Shown here: piece after piece, positions 1-7,945 of the stretch
How the letters are laid out: the number at the start of each line of letters is the position of its first letter
How positions within the stretch are numbered: position 1 is the first letter of the stretch
Origin: Basidiobolus heterosporus B8920
Taxonomy: Eukaryota > Basidiobolomycota > Basidiobolomycetes > Basidiobolales > Basidiobolaceae
Length of the DNA stretch: 14,306 nt
NCBI GenBank assembly: GCA_000697455.1
Contig: JNET01030550.1
Location: forward strand, 1-14,306
Direction of reading: 5' to 3'
Notes under the pieces: generated by a model
Database searches by the model: none
Told to the model about the DNA's origin: nothing
The model's input: the letters and a program-made list of their open reading frames with translations, nothing else
Translations under genes and position numbers: made by a program

Positions 1-1551
1 TCTAAATCGCGTATTAATCGCGTATTAATCACTTATTAAAATCATGTCGATAGTAATCGGTCTTGTCGATCTGATCCTACCTCATCTTTGGAACCAAGAT
101 CAATACCCCGAACTGATCCACTTTGTAATGCAAGAGCCAGAAGTTTATCGACGGTCTCGACTTCTCTAGAGTCTATTGAGAAAATGGGTGGGACAAGATC
201 ATTGATCAGGGTTAGGGTTTAGAGCAACTCCGCGTAATAATAGAAGGTTAGGAAAGTACCAAGCGAAGGCTGATCCGATTTTTTTTCAAAGGACAATGAA
301 GGTATAGTGTCCAACGCAATTTGATTTACCGGGTCCGAGTGCTGAGCCAGCGTGCGAATCAATGAAGAGGAGCCTAACACTATCTGTTAATAGACAATCA
401 ACCCTTGGGGATAAATCAACGTACATACCACACTCCCAGAGTTTTACGGTACCATCCTTTGAGCAAGCTACAATGGAATTACAATCAGACCGCAAAGCAA
501 TAAAAAGTAGAAAACCTCACTTACACACAACGTTTCTTCCTTTCGAAATAATTGCAGTATCCAGAATAGCTATGAAAAATATCAGCTTCAGATAACATCA
601 GGTCAGCTAGGAAGGCGACATGTCGTACCTGATGTATGGCCTTGAAGTGTAACTGGATTGCTTCCATCAGCCACAGACCAAATCTTTAGTCGAAAGTCGG
701 TGGCTCCACTCAAAACAACTAGTTTTTAGATATCAAAAGTTATAAAAGTTATTAACCGTTTATGATAGCACTCTCTTCACATAGCGTCTACACATTACCT
801 TGACCAGAGGGGAAGAATTCGCAAGTCGTAATATCTCCCACATGACCATCAAGTTTTCTCTAAAATCGCATCAATCATAGTGTCCAACGTTTTCTCAAGG
901 TGGATGAATATACATACAAGAATTGTTCCGTTTTGAGCATCGCACACTACCATATATCCGTTGTCACTTCCAACAACGTAAAGTTCTTCTCCAGGAGAAA
1001 CGTCAAGCGCATTGATCTGAGAATACAAAGAGTAAGTCCCGTATTCCTTCCCCAAGTAAGTAAGCAGTCTGACGAACCGGTTTTTTATCCTCTAGTTTAT
1101 AAGTGCCGACCGGGGTTTTCACTGTAAGTCTAGAAAGATCCAATTCCTTGCACTCAGTAGCGAAAGAAACCTTAGGTCTGGTGGTGAGCTTCCATCCAAA
1201 AACAACTACACTTGTAAATTGAACAAGATTCTTACTTCGGAAATCTGCTCGAAACTGGCTCCATCGGTAGGTTCAACCGAGACACCCTCCGTAGCTGGAG
1301 ATACTCTGACCGATCCATGGATGGATTTTGCACCTGAGTTTATTGTATCGCACAAATGGTTCAAAAAGGTGATCAGAAATCTAAGGTATACAGTGAGTTT
1401 TGAAAGGTTTGCAAGAGTATATACCACTACGATAATATGACATCCAAAAAACTTCGGCTGGTGCACCTTTACTCACATCCCTGACTACTTCAACCCAGTC
1501 TGGTTGAACGGTAACATAGGGTAAAACGATGGGCTTTTTCTTTTGTTCCAT
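1..1551 (-). CDS. RPN14: PAAF1/Rpn14-type WD40 proteasome-assembly chaperone (3' end outside window)
   Basis: Proteins of this family are WD40 propellers that bind the proteasomal ATPase ring and help assemble the 19S base. Ten phase-consistent coding exons are visible: 1425-1551, 1236-1333, 1078-1188, 918-1016, 799-859, 629-718, 525-569, 429-467, 260-373 and 81-163, giving about 289 residues; the human protein has about 390, so roughly a quarter lies left of the window. The N-terminus begins MEQKKKPIVLPYVTVQPDW, like the QSDW start of PAAF1. Diagnostic blades are EFFPSGQVVLSGATDFRLKI followed by WSVADGSNPVTLQGH, then GRNVVSCSKDGTVKLWECG, all close to yeast Rpn14 and human PAAF1. The last visible blade ends GSVRGIDLGSKDE at a GTAGGATC donor; a TTTAG acceptor at about 2-6 could open the next exon at base 1. 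The intron 1017-1077 uses a weak GTTCGT donor and the 1189-1235 intron an AAG acceptor, so exon 3 is the least certain. Reading through the intron at 374-428 gives a misleading open frame. Confidence 0.88.
208..220. repeat. Short telomere-like stretch in an intron
   Basis: The plus strand reads AGGGTTAGGGTTT, slightly more than two units of the TTAGGG telomere repeat common in fungi. It lies inside the RPN14 intron 164-259. It is too short to mark a chromosome end or fusion and may be chance or a telobox-like protein site. Confidence 0.4.
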
Positions 1552-1698
1552 TTGTTGTACTTTAAACTACACTTGTCGCCTGTGAGTGCAAAGAGCTCCA
1601 TCTTGATTTCTGTGGCTTGATTATGCTTATCCAAATTATTACGTCAACATCCATCAAGTGTACAATTAATCATAATTCACCCTAATTCCCTGATCAAC

Positions 1699-1726
1699 AT
1701 CCACTATCCACTATTCACTATCCACT
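1699..1726. repeat. Four tandem copies of a 7-base unit
   Basis: Four head-to-tail copies of ATCCACT, the third reading ATTCACT, lie about 150 bases upstream of the RPN14 start codon. A partial fifth unit follows. This is a microsatellite or a small promoter array; nothing more can be said from the sequence. Confidence 0.75.
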
Positions 1727-1886
1727 ACCATCATTGATCGTTGTTCAGATACTCATCAAGCACATCCCAGAGACACTACACGAAGCAATGGAAATGTGCA
1801 AAAGCAGTTTAATTTTCATGAATGAGGTAGAACTATTAGTTATGAAACAGAGAAGTTAATGTCACCTATATGAAATATGTGAATAT

Positions 1887-1926
1887 AAGGAAGAGGGGAG
1901 AAGGGAGAAAGGAGAAAGGGAGAAGG
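1887..1926. repeat. 40-base uninterrupted purine tract (pyrimidine on minus strand)
   Basis: All 40 bases are A or G on the plus strand, built from imperfect GGGAGAAA-like units. On the minus strand, the sense strand for both flanking genes, it is a C/T tract about 340 bases upstream of the RPN14 start. C/T-rich stretches are common in fungal promoters, and such tracts can form triplex DNA. It could equally be simple-sequence drift. Confidence 0.8.
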
Positions 1927-2147
1927 TTATTTTCTGTTGTGTACAGTTTCATCGATTTTACAAATCAAAAAGCAGAGGAACTGAGAGGAAAGATCAAAGA
2001 TAGCACAACTGATTCCGAAGTAGAAATTGGTGAAAATCAAATGTTAGCAATAACAATTCGTTTTTGGACTCGAAGGTGGTGGCCAAGTGGGGGTAGGGAT
2101 GGGGGTCTTGTGTGCACAATGAATGCCATTTCCTAAACGATGTCAAC

Positions 2148-4232
2148 TTAGAATCCAAATGGATTATTGTTGTTGCTGAATCCGGTCCCGTATGGTTGCT
2201 GCTGTTGGTGTTGTTGTTGTTGCTGCTGCTGTTGCTGGAAGGGCTGGTAACCATTGTTGTAAGTGTTGTTCATGCCCATATTACCATTCAAACTAGGTTG
2301 ACTCATATATGGCGAGGGTTGCTGCTGCTGTCTCATGATGTCGTTTAATGATGGCTTTGTAGAAGAGGGCCCCCAAGTTTGACTTCCAGATGGAGCAAAT
2401 GGATTCTTGCTAGCGGTGTTTCCAAAGCTAGCGTTAGACGTCGTCTCTGAGGGACCAATGTCGATCAGTGGGTTATTGGTGGGTAATGAAGGTTGGTATT
2501 GTTGTTGTTGCTGTTGGACTCCTCCATAAGGTGACTGTGGGATAGGAGTTAATGCGTGTACAAGAGTGGCAAAGAACTAAATCTAACTTACGTTTGAGCC
2601 ATAGCCACCTAAAGACCCGAAGGGATCGTTATTACCCATGGCAGGTGCTGGCTGTTGGTGGAAGGGATTGGGGCTGTATTGAGACGCTTGTTGATTGTAC
2701 CCAATGTTTGGTGAGGATGTTCCAAACGCCGAACTATCAAAAGGAATGTCAGTCTAATGCCCCTCCGTCATCATATACTGCACAGTGACTTACCCGTTGC
2801 TTCCATACATGCTAGTTTGATTTTGTGTGAACGATGATTGGGATTGGAAGCCAGCATTGAATGATTGATTCGTCTGAGGCATTCCGAAAGGATTGTTTGA
2901 GGTGGCACTGGGTGCTTGGCCTTGGTAACCATTATTAGAACTTGGCAGAGGATCGAAAGGATCGAACCGATTGCCGTTCTGGTTTGGCTGGTTAATGACA
3001 TTCCCGAACATGTCGTACTGTGGTTGTTGCTGTGGCTGTTGGTACAGATTTCTAGATATGCATACACTCAAGGGTTGGTAAGCTGCTAATGAAGAGGGTG
3101 GGGAGATATACATACGCGCCACTAGGAGTTCCTGGGATATCATTTAGTAAGATGAGCTCATTGGTTTCTGAGATTTTGGCACTTTGGGTGTTTGCCTCTT
3201 TCTTGCTCAACTCGATTGCTTTTTGAATGTCATCATCACTATGCGATAGATCTTACATCAACACAATGATTTGCATGGAATTCTTCTCCATAGGAATCAC
3301 TTACCTGGTATGCATTCGTTTGTCGTACTCAGCTGCCGATCTTTTACTTTCCTCAATGGCGCGTTGTAGCTCTCGGTCTTCATTATTTGGATAGTATTCT
3401 CCGGGTTCATAGCTTGACCCTCTTGGAGGATAAGTACCATATCTAGAGAGATCACTGTTCGAGTCACCACCCATACGATCTTGCATAGTAGAGCGGTTAT
3501 TTCTTTCTTCTTTCAAACGACTTTCGTCCGCCAACAAAGAAGTGATATCCTTTGCTTTCTGTCGAACTGTGAATAGAAAGAATGAGTTTGTAGAATTCCC
3601 CTAAACCCAAGGAAAGCCCCAAACTTACCATTAGCTCCCTGATCCTTTCCTTGTTCATCGATGTATTGAAATTCTTTTAAGGTTTTGACGATGTAGAAGT
3701 TATCTTTGGCATAAGCTACGACATTTTGTGAGCCAGAATGAAGACAGTAGTCAAGTAAGGTTAGAGCCTATAGATGGTTCAAGATCAATGAACAAAATAG
3801 AATTGGATAATAGAGAGCACTAGAATATAAACCTTGAACACATGGCGCCAATTCTTGCCTTTGTCATTCATACGTCTATCAATCATATCCATAATCTCTT
3901 GAAAATAGTGACTAGTATGGTATAAAAAGGATTAGTAAAATCATCTATGTTCCTTCATAATATTGTTGCACAAAACCAGATAAAGCAGCTAAAACCAACT
4001 AAACGATACTTACGGATCAAAAGTAGCTCGGGCGATCTCACTCATCTGACTACCGGATGGGCCCCAAGGATCATTTGAGGTAGCCTCACGGACTTTGGCT
4101 TGAATTTCGGAGTATCCCCGAGTCATGTTTTTCCTAGAGAAGAACAAACATCAGTAGCGTTTCGGAACAGATGTTCAATTTCCTCGAAGCATACACTGAG
4201 CGCAAAGCGCCTTTTGCCATATATTTTGACAT
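2148..4232 (-). CDS. Epsin, ENTH-domain clathrin adaptor (9 coding exons, about 515 aa)
   Basis: Epsins bind PIP2 at the plasma membrane, bend it, and link ubiquitinated cargo to clathrin and EH-domain proteins during endocytosis. Exons are 4195-4232, 4014-4133, 3833-3911, 3629-3767, 3305-3566, 3116-3238, 2794-3051, 2592-2733 and 2148-2534; every junction keeps phase. The start at 4232 was chosen because its short exon (MSKYMAKGALRS) supplies the basic amphipathic helix that precedes the ENTH fold and splices through a GTATGC donor into KNMTRGYSEIQAKVREATSN. The ENTH domain spans about residues 14-150. Two ubiquitin-interacting motifs follow (EDRELQRAIEES near 188-199; DDDIQKAIELS near 214-224). 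The Q/N-rich tail has a DPF pair (FDPFDPL), an LIDIG clathrin-box-like motif near 409-413, and four NPF motifs, the last at the very C-terminus (NPFGF). It corresponds to yeast Ent1/Ent2; which paralogue cannot be said. Confidence 0.95.
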
Positions 4233-4591
4233 AGTAGAAGGTGTACGCGGATGAAGATGGATTAAGCTGAGTTTTAGAATGAAAACACTCGTGAGTGTCA
4301 ATAAAAGGGGGACTAAATATCTCGATCATTATTCGGATTTTTGAGGCTTCCATTATATTTAACTTGATTGGTTTACTAACCAAGATTTTCTAGTAGCTAA
4401 TAATGAAGCCGTCACTAAGTGAAGTGTTTGGTCATTCATGCCGATGACCGAATTATCACGTGAGATGGATGGTTCTAACAACGAATTTCTCGCGTTTTCT
4501 GTGGGTGACGAATTTGCATGTCAGAGCGCTGATGATCGATGTTTCGCCAAGAAATCGACAGGAGATCAAACGCTACTGTTTGGAATATGCA

Positions 4592-4687
4592 GTTACTCCA
4601 TGTGAGATCAGTTTATGATGTGGTTGCTCCATTTCACATCACTTTAGTTATAACGTGTAGTTACTCTATGTAAAATCAATCTATCAA
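4592..4687. repeat. Three diverged copies of a ~28-base direct repeat
   Basis: Copies begin at 4592 (GTTACTCCATGTGAGATCA), 4623 (GTTGCTCCATTTCACATCA) and 4660 (GTTACTCTATGTAAAATCA), spaced 31 and 37 bases. They share a GTTRCTCYATKT head and an ATCA-plus-T-rich tail. They lie 360-455 bases upstream of the epsin start and just beyond the presumed HSP60 polyadenylation signal. Whether they are upstream elements or old duplication is unknown. Confidence 0.55.
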
Positions 4688-4714
4688 TGAAACTAGATAC
4701 TTTGGGAATGTAAC

Positions 4715-4720
4715 TTTATT
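4715..4720 (-). terminator. Probable HSP60 polyadenylation signal
   Basis: The minus strand reads AATAAA here, 136 bases past the HSP60 stop codon. Position and orientation fit; the motif alone is weak evidence in an AT-rich region. Confidence 0.4.
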
Positions 4721-4855
4721 CAGCTGAAGTTAATTCGCTATGAATTGATGATTATTGTGTACACAGAAATAGTGGGAATGAATGTGATGAAGATGGAAAG
4801 GACGTGCTTTGATGGGATGCATGAAGAGATGAAGTCAGTTAAGGTGTGGGAGAAT

Positions 4856-6595
4856 TTACATCATACCTCCCATTCCACCCATTCCTCCCATGCCGCCCAT
4901 ACCTCCCATGCCAGCTGGCTTATCCTTCTCAGGTGCATCAACGATCATGCACTCGGAAGTAGTCAACAAAGAGGCAACACCTGAGGCGTCAACCAAGGCG
5001 GTTCTGACGACCTTGACGGGGTCGAGAATACCCTTAGAGATCATGTCAGTGAATTCACCAACAGCGGCATCATAACCCATGTTGAAGTTATCACCATATT
5101 CCTCCAAAAGCTTTCCGACAACGACAGAACCCTCTTCACCAGCATTTTCAACGATAGTCTTGCAAGGACGCAAGCAGGCTTGACGAACAATGTTGATACC
5201 AAGCTTTTGATCAAAGTTGGCAGGCTTCAAAGCATCAAGACACTTGGTAGCCTTGAGAAGGGCGGTACCACCACCGGGTACAATACCTTCTTCAACGGCA
5301 GCACGAGTGGCATTAAGAGCATCGACAAAGCGATCCTTCTTCTCACCAACCTCGACTTCAGATACACCACCGATCTTGATGACAGCAACACCGCCTGAGA
5401 GCTTGGCAAGACGATCTTGAAGTTTCTCCTTCTCATATTCAGAAATGCCAGAGTCGTTCATGGCAGCACGAATTTGTTCGCAACGTTGAGCAATGCTTTC
5501 CTTAGCGCCGTCACCGTTCATGATAATGGTATCTTCTTTGGTAATAGTAATAGATCCAGAGGAACCGAATAATTCGGGTGTAGCCTTCTCAAGTTTAATG
5601 TCCAACTCATCAGTAAATACGGCACCACCGGTAAGGGTGGCAAGATCACCGAGAATAGACTTACGGTTATCACCGAAGCCAGGTGCTTTAACAGCAGCAA
5701 CTTGGATTTGACCGCGGAGCTTGTTCAAGATGCAAGCAGCAAGAGCCTCGCCATCAACATCCTCGGCAACAATCAAAAGAGGACGACGTTGTTGAGCGGC
5801 GGTCTCAAGAGCAGGGAGAATATCTTGGATGGCGGAGATCTTCTTTTCAGAGAGAAGAACCAAAGGCTTCTCAAACTCAACCTTTTGAGTCTTGGTGTCG
5901 GTAATGAAGTAGGGGGAAATGAAACCACGGTCGAAACGCATACCTTCGGTGATTTCAAGCTCATCCTCGATGGTCTTTCCTTCCTTGCAGGTAATAACAC
6001 CCTCTTTGCCAACTCTTTCCATGGCTTGAGCAATGAGGTTACCGATTTCCTTGTCACCATTGGCAGAGATGGTTCCGACTTGAGCAACTTCCTCGGAGGT
6101 AGTAATAGCGCGCTTGTTTTGCTTCAGGAAATCAACGATAGCATCAACGGCGAGTTGAACACCACGACGAAGATCCATTGGGTTGCAGCCAGCAGCAACA
6201 TTCTTAACACCTTCAGCGAAAATGGCACGAGTAAGAACAGTGGCAGTAGTGGTACCATCACCAGCAATGTCATTAGTCTTGCTAGCAACATCCTGAACCA
6301 ACTTAGCGCCTAAGTTCTCGAACTTGTTCTCAAGTGTGATACTTTTAGCAACAGTAACACCGTCCTTGGTAATCTTAGGGCTGCCGAAAGGTTGTTCAAT
6401 CAAAACATTTCTTCCCTTAGGGCCCAAGGTGACAGCTACAGCTTTGGCGAGGGTCTCGACACCACGTAGAAGTGAGGCTCTGCCTTCAATGCCAAATTGG
6501 AGCTCCTTGTGTGAAGAGTAGAAACGGAGGGCAGAAGATGGACGAGAGAGAGGAGACTTAGCAAGAGTCTTAGCAGTCTTTGCGCCACGGAACAT
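4856..6595 (-). CDS. HSP60: Mitochondrial chaperonin HSP60 (579 aa, intronless)
   Basis: HSP60 forms the ATP-driven barrel that folds imported proteins in the mitochondrial matrix with its HSP10 lid. The single uninterrupted frame covers a full-length protein. Residues 1 to about 28 are a basic, Ser-rich matrix presequence ([20 protein letters not shown]...RFYSS). The equatorial ATP site is intact: [10 protein letters not shown] near residue 74 (equivalent of GroEL Asp52), [10 protein letters not shown] at 112-121 (Asp87 region), and the Asp in RFVDAL matching GroEL Asp398. The chaperonin signature [12 protein letters not shown] is at about 432-443. The tail ends in repeated GGM units and MM, as in bacterial GroEL and mitochondrial HSP60. 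Unlike the intron-dense neighbours it has no intron. It is divergently arranged with its partner HSP10, 828 bases between start codons. The strong codon bias (GCC, AAG, GGT preferred) suggests high expression. Confidence 0.98.
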   Translation of the reverse strand: MFRGAKTAKTLAKSPLSRPSSALRFYSSHKELQFGIEGRASLLRGVETLAKAVAVTLGPKGRNVLIEQPFGSPKITKDGVTVAKSITLENKFENLGAKLVQDVASKTNDIAGDGTTTATVLTRAIFAEGVKNVAAGCNPMDLRRGVQLAVDAIVDFLKQNKRAITTSEEVAQVGTISANGDKEIGNLIAQAMERVGKEGVITCKEGKTIEDELEITEGMRFDRGFISPYFITDTKTQKVEFEKPLVLLSEKKISAIQDILPALETAAQQRRPLLIVAEDVDGEALAACILNKLRGQIQVAAVKAPGFGDNRKSILGDLATLTGGAVFTDELDIKLEKATPELFGSSGSITITKEDTIIMNGDGAKESIAQRCEQIRAAMNDSGISEYEKEKLQDRLAKLSGGVAVIKIGGVSEVEVGEKKDRFVDALNATRAAVEEGIVPGGGTALLKATKCLDALKPANFDQKLGINIVRQACLRPCKTIVENAGEEGSVVVGKLLEEYGDNFNMGYDAAVGEFTDMISKGILDPVKVVRTALVDASGVASLLTTSECMIVDAPEKDKPAGMGGMGGMGGMGGMGGMM

Positions 6596-6914
6596 TGTGA
6601 GAAATTTTCAAAAGAAGAACAGAGGAAGGAAAGAGAGCAATGGTTGCTAATTCAACGCGATCAAATGGTTTTATTATCGCAGCCACCCAACTCTTTGGAA
6701 ACCGAGAGAAAAATTTTAGGCTCCTGCGTCAACTCAGAGAAGGTTTTCGAAAAGAGATGAACTTTTTTGGGAATTAGACTGGAGGTTTCATTCACAATTT
6801 GGCTCAGCATTTCGGTGCGGAGTAACTCACCCACCCTACCATATTTAGTGGTGATTTTTGATACAATGTGAATCGTGACTCTGAAAATTATGTGGCTTCC
6901 CAGGAGCTGCGGAG

Positions 6915-6985
6915 CCAGTGATTGATATAATCAACATATAAACTAAAAAGTCTATCATTTACCCAAGCCAGGCACCAATCACTGG
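6915..6985. repeat. 10-base inverted repeat, 51-base spacing
   Basis: CCAGTGATTG at 6915-6924 is mirrored by CAATCACTGG at 6976-6985. The right arm contains a CCAAT box in the plus orientation. The spacing is too long for a strong hairpin, so paired protein-binding sites are the likelier meaning, if any. Confidence 0.55.
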
Positions 6986-7090
6986 TGGTCATGGGAGCTC
7001 AAGTGGAATATCGATATTTTACGATTGGCCGCTTCTTCGGGGGGCCCTTGTCAGATGAATTATCCGTGGTTAGCAGGTTGTTTCGTAAGC

Positions 7091-7160
7091 ACCAATGCAT
7101 CCCAATGCGAACCAATGCATCCCAATGCACACCAATAGGCATCAATACGCACCAATGAAT
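7091..7160 (+). repeat. Seven exact-period 10-base CCAAT repeats
   Basis: Seven consecutive 10-base units, consensus accaatgcat/cccaatgcgn, run without a single indel. CCAAT occurs at 7092, 7102, 7112, 7122, 7132 and 7152; the sixth unit has TCAAT at 7142. The first four units alternate as two copies of a 20-base unit (ACCAATGCATCCCAATGCRM), and the last three are more diverged. The array ends 263 bases upstream of the HSP10 ATG and begins about 495 bases upstream of the HSP60 ATG. The 10-base period is about one DNA helical turn. Confidence 0.92.
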
Positions 7161-7423
7161 CTGGTCCTCAAAGTAGTACAGGTAGCCTAAAGATTATCCG
7201 GATAGGAATGTGAAAGCTCTCAAACTTTCTCAGGATTATTGGAGAAGTAATATGAGCAGCAATATGGCCAGGTTAGATTTCATGCTAATTGGTCCGTCGG
7301 GCTTCTAGTAAATTCCTTTCGAAACGTTGATCATCCAAGATTCGAAGAGATATATGAATGGCCTCGTAGGAAAATTTGTCACTCCAGTTTTTACTGTTCT
7401 TCCCTCTCCGTTCAATTACAGAC

Positions 7424-7793
7424 ATGGTATTGTTTCCCATTGTACGCACTGCACAAGTATTTTACTAAACGGTCTCTCCTCATTTAGGCTTCCCGCGCTA
7501 AGCAAATCATTCCTCTCCTCGACCGTATCTTGGTTCAAAGAATCAAGCCCGAGCAAAGAACTGCTTCCGGTATTCTCATTCCCGAAAAAGCCCAAGAGGC
7601 TTTGAACGAGGGTCGTGTCATTGCCACCGGTAAGGGTGCTCTCGACAAGGACGGTAAACACATCCCTGTATCTGTCAAGGAAGGTGACAAGGTTCTTCTC
7701 CCTCCTTATGGTGGTAACGCCGTCAAGGTTGACAAGGAAGAATACCTTCTTTTCCGTGATTCCGAAATCCTTGCTAAGATCGAGGAGGCCTAA
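7424..7793 (+). CDS. HSP10: Mitochondrial co-chaperonin HSP10 (102 aa, 2 coding exons)
   Basis: HSP10 is the heptameric lid of the HSP60 chamber in the mitochondrial matrix. The first coding exon is only the ATG at 7424-7426. A 61-base intron (7427-7487) with GTATTG donor, TACTAAAC branch site at 7463-7470 and TTTAG acceptor follows, then exon 7488-7793. The product starts MASRAKQIIPLLDRILVQRI; IIPLLDRILV is the cpn10 signature. The mobile loop that contacts HSP60 is EQRTASGILIPEKA near residues 23-36, with the hydrophobic ILI tripeptide. The rest (EGRVIATGKG, VLLPPYGGNAVKV, YLLFRDSEILAKIEE) matches the family to its end, and 102 residues is the normal length (yeast 106). The alternative internal start at an M-like codon near 7530 would drop the conserved PLLDRI strand and is rejected. 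There is no long presequence; the basic N-terminus is the usual uncleaved targeting signal. Confidence 0.96.
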
Positions 7794-7851
7794 GCAATCT
7801 CCACACCACCATTTCATCTCCCTCATTCTTTCTTTGCATTCAACAAACTGT

Positions 7852-7857
7852 AATAAA
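7852..7857 (+). terminator. Probable HSP10 polyadenylation signal
   Basis: AATAAA lies 59 bases after the HSP10 stop codon in an otherwise C/T-rich 3' UTR. The distance is typical for a fungal transcript end. Confidence 0.5.
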
Positions 7858-7905
7858 TAGTTTTCATTCGACGAAATCACGTCTTTTTCTATTTTACATT
7901 GATGG

Positions 7906-7911
7906 TTTATT
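7906..7911 (-). terminator. Probable CDC45 polyadenylation signal
   Basis: The minus strand reads AATAAA 35 bases after the CDC45 stop codon, facing the HSP10 signal. Confidence 0.45.
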
Positions 7912-7945
7912 AAGGAGATTATTTGGGATGATTATTTGACAAGGA

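Larger units (their letters stand above)
1552..2147. other. Intergenic region: epsin 3' end and RPN14 upstream region
   Basis: This 596-base gap separates two genes that both run on the minus strand, so it must hold the epsin 3' UTR and polyadenylation site at the high end and the RPN14 promoter at the low end. I see two simple repeats (a heptamer array at 1699-1726 and a purine tract at 1887-1926) and no credible gene. An open frame at 1870-2136 on the plus strand is low-complexity sequence translated from the purine tract and is not supported as a gene. Confidence 0.7.
4233..4855. other. Intergenic region: HSP60 3' end and epsin promoter
   Basis: Both flanking genes run on the minus strand, so the high end holds the HSP60 3' UTR and the low end the epsin promoter. 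It contains a likely minus-strand AATAAA at 4715-4720 and a set of three diverged repeats at 4592-4687. The open frames at 4123-4383 and 4745-4984 are shadows (the first reads across epsin exon 1, its intron and exon 2 in the wrong frame). No gene is seen. Confidence 0.7.
6596..7423. promoter_or_regulatory. Shared divergent promoter region of HSP60 and HSP10
   Basis: This 828-base interval lies between the start codons of the two mitochondrial chaperonin genes and must drive both. It holds the seven-unit CCAAT-type array at 7091-7160, a further CCAAT at 6975-6979, and inverse ATTGG boxes at 7024-7028, 7238-7242 and 7288-7292. CCAAT boxes are bound in fungi by the Hap2/3/5 (NF-Y) complex, known to control mitochondrial genes. 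Three TTCGAA palindromes occur at 6746, 7318 and 7341, and a 12-base palindrome AATATCGATATT at 7007-7018. I looked for and did not find a perfect three-unit heat-shock element (GAAnnTTCnnGAA); only degenerate spacings are present. A TATATGAA at about 7350 could be the HSP10 TATA element. Confidence 0.75.
7794..7945. other. Convergent HSP10/CDC45 3' region
   Basis: Only 152 bases separate the two stop codons, so both 3' UTRs and polyadenylation sites must fit or overlap here. Opposing AATAAA motifs are present, plus strand at 7852-7857 and minus strand at 7906-7911. Confidence 0.75.

Noticed and set aside
306-890. ATAGTGTCCAACG occurs at about 304-316 and again at about 878-890
   Set aside because: A 13-base match, one copy in coding sequence of RPN14 and the other in an intron; no extended similarity, so likely chance.
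2078-2086. GGTGGCCAA, one base from the proteasome element PACE (GGTGGCAAA)
   Set aside because: It lies over 500 bases from the RPN14 start and within about 70 bases of the epsin stop codon, most likely in the epsin 3' UTR.
1870-2136. 88-residue open frame on the plus strand
   Set aside because: Its sequence is basic, low-complexity translation of the purine tract followed by epsin 3' flank; there is no domain and no splice support.
4123-4383. 86-residue minus-strand open frame upstream of epsin
   Set aside because: It reads across epsin exon 1 and intron 1 in the wrong frame; the spliced frame gives a proper ENTH N-terminus.
5702-6313. 203-residue open frame on the plus strand
   Set aside because: It is antisense to HSP60 and is a by-product of that gene's biased codon use; it has no family resemblance.
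6601-6620. Possible heat-shock element GAAATTTTCAAAAGAAG
   Set aside because: The GAA and TTC units are spaced three and four bases apart, not two, so it is not a canonical HSE.
7007-7018. Palindrome AATATCGATATT
   Set aside because: A 12-base A/T-rich palindrome is expected occasionally in a window this size; no second copy or partner site was seen.
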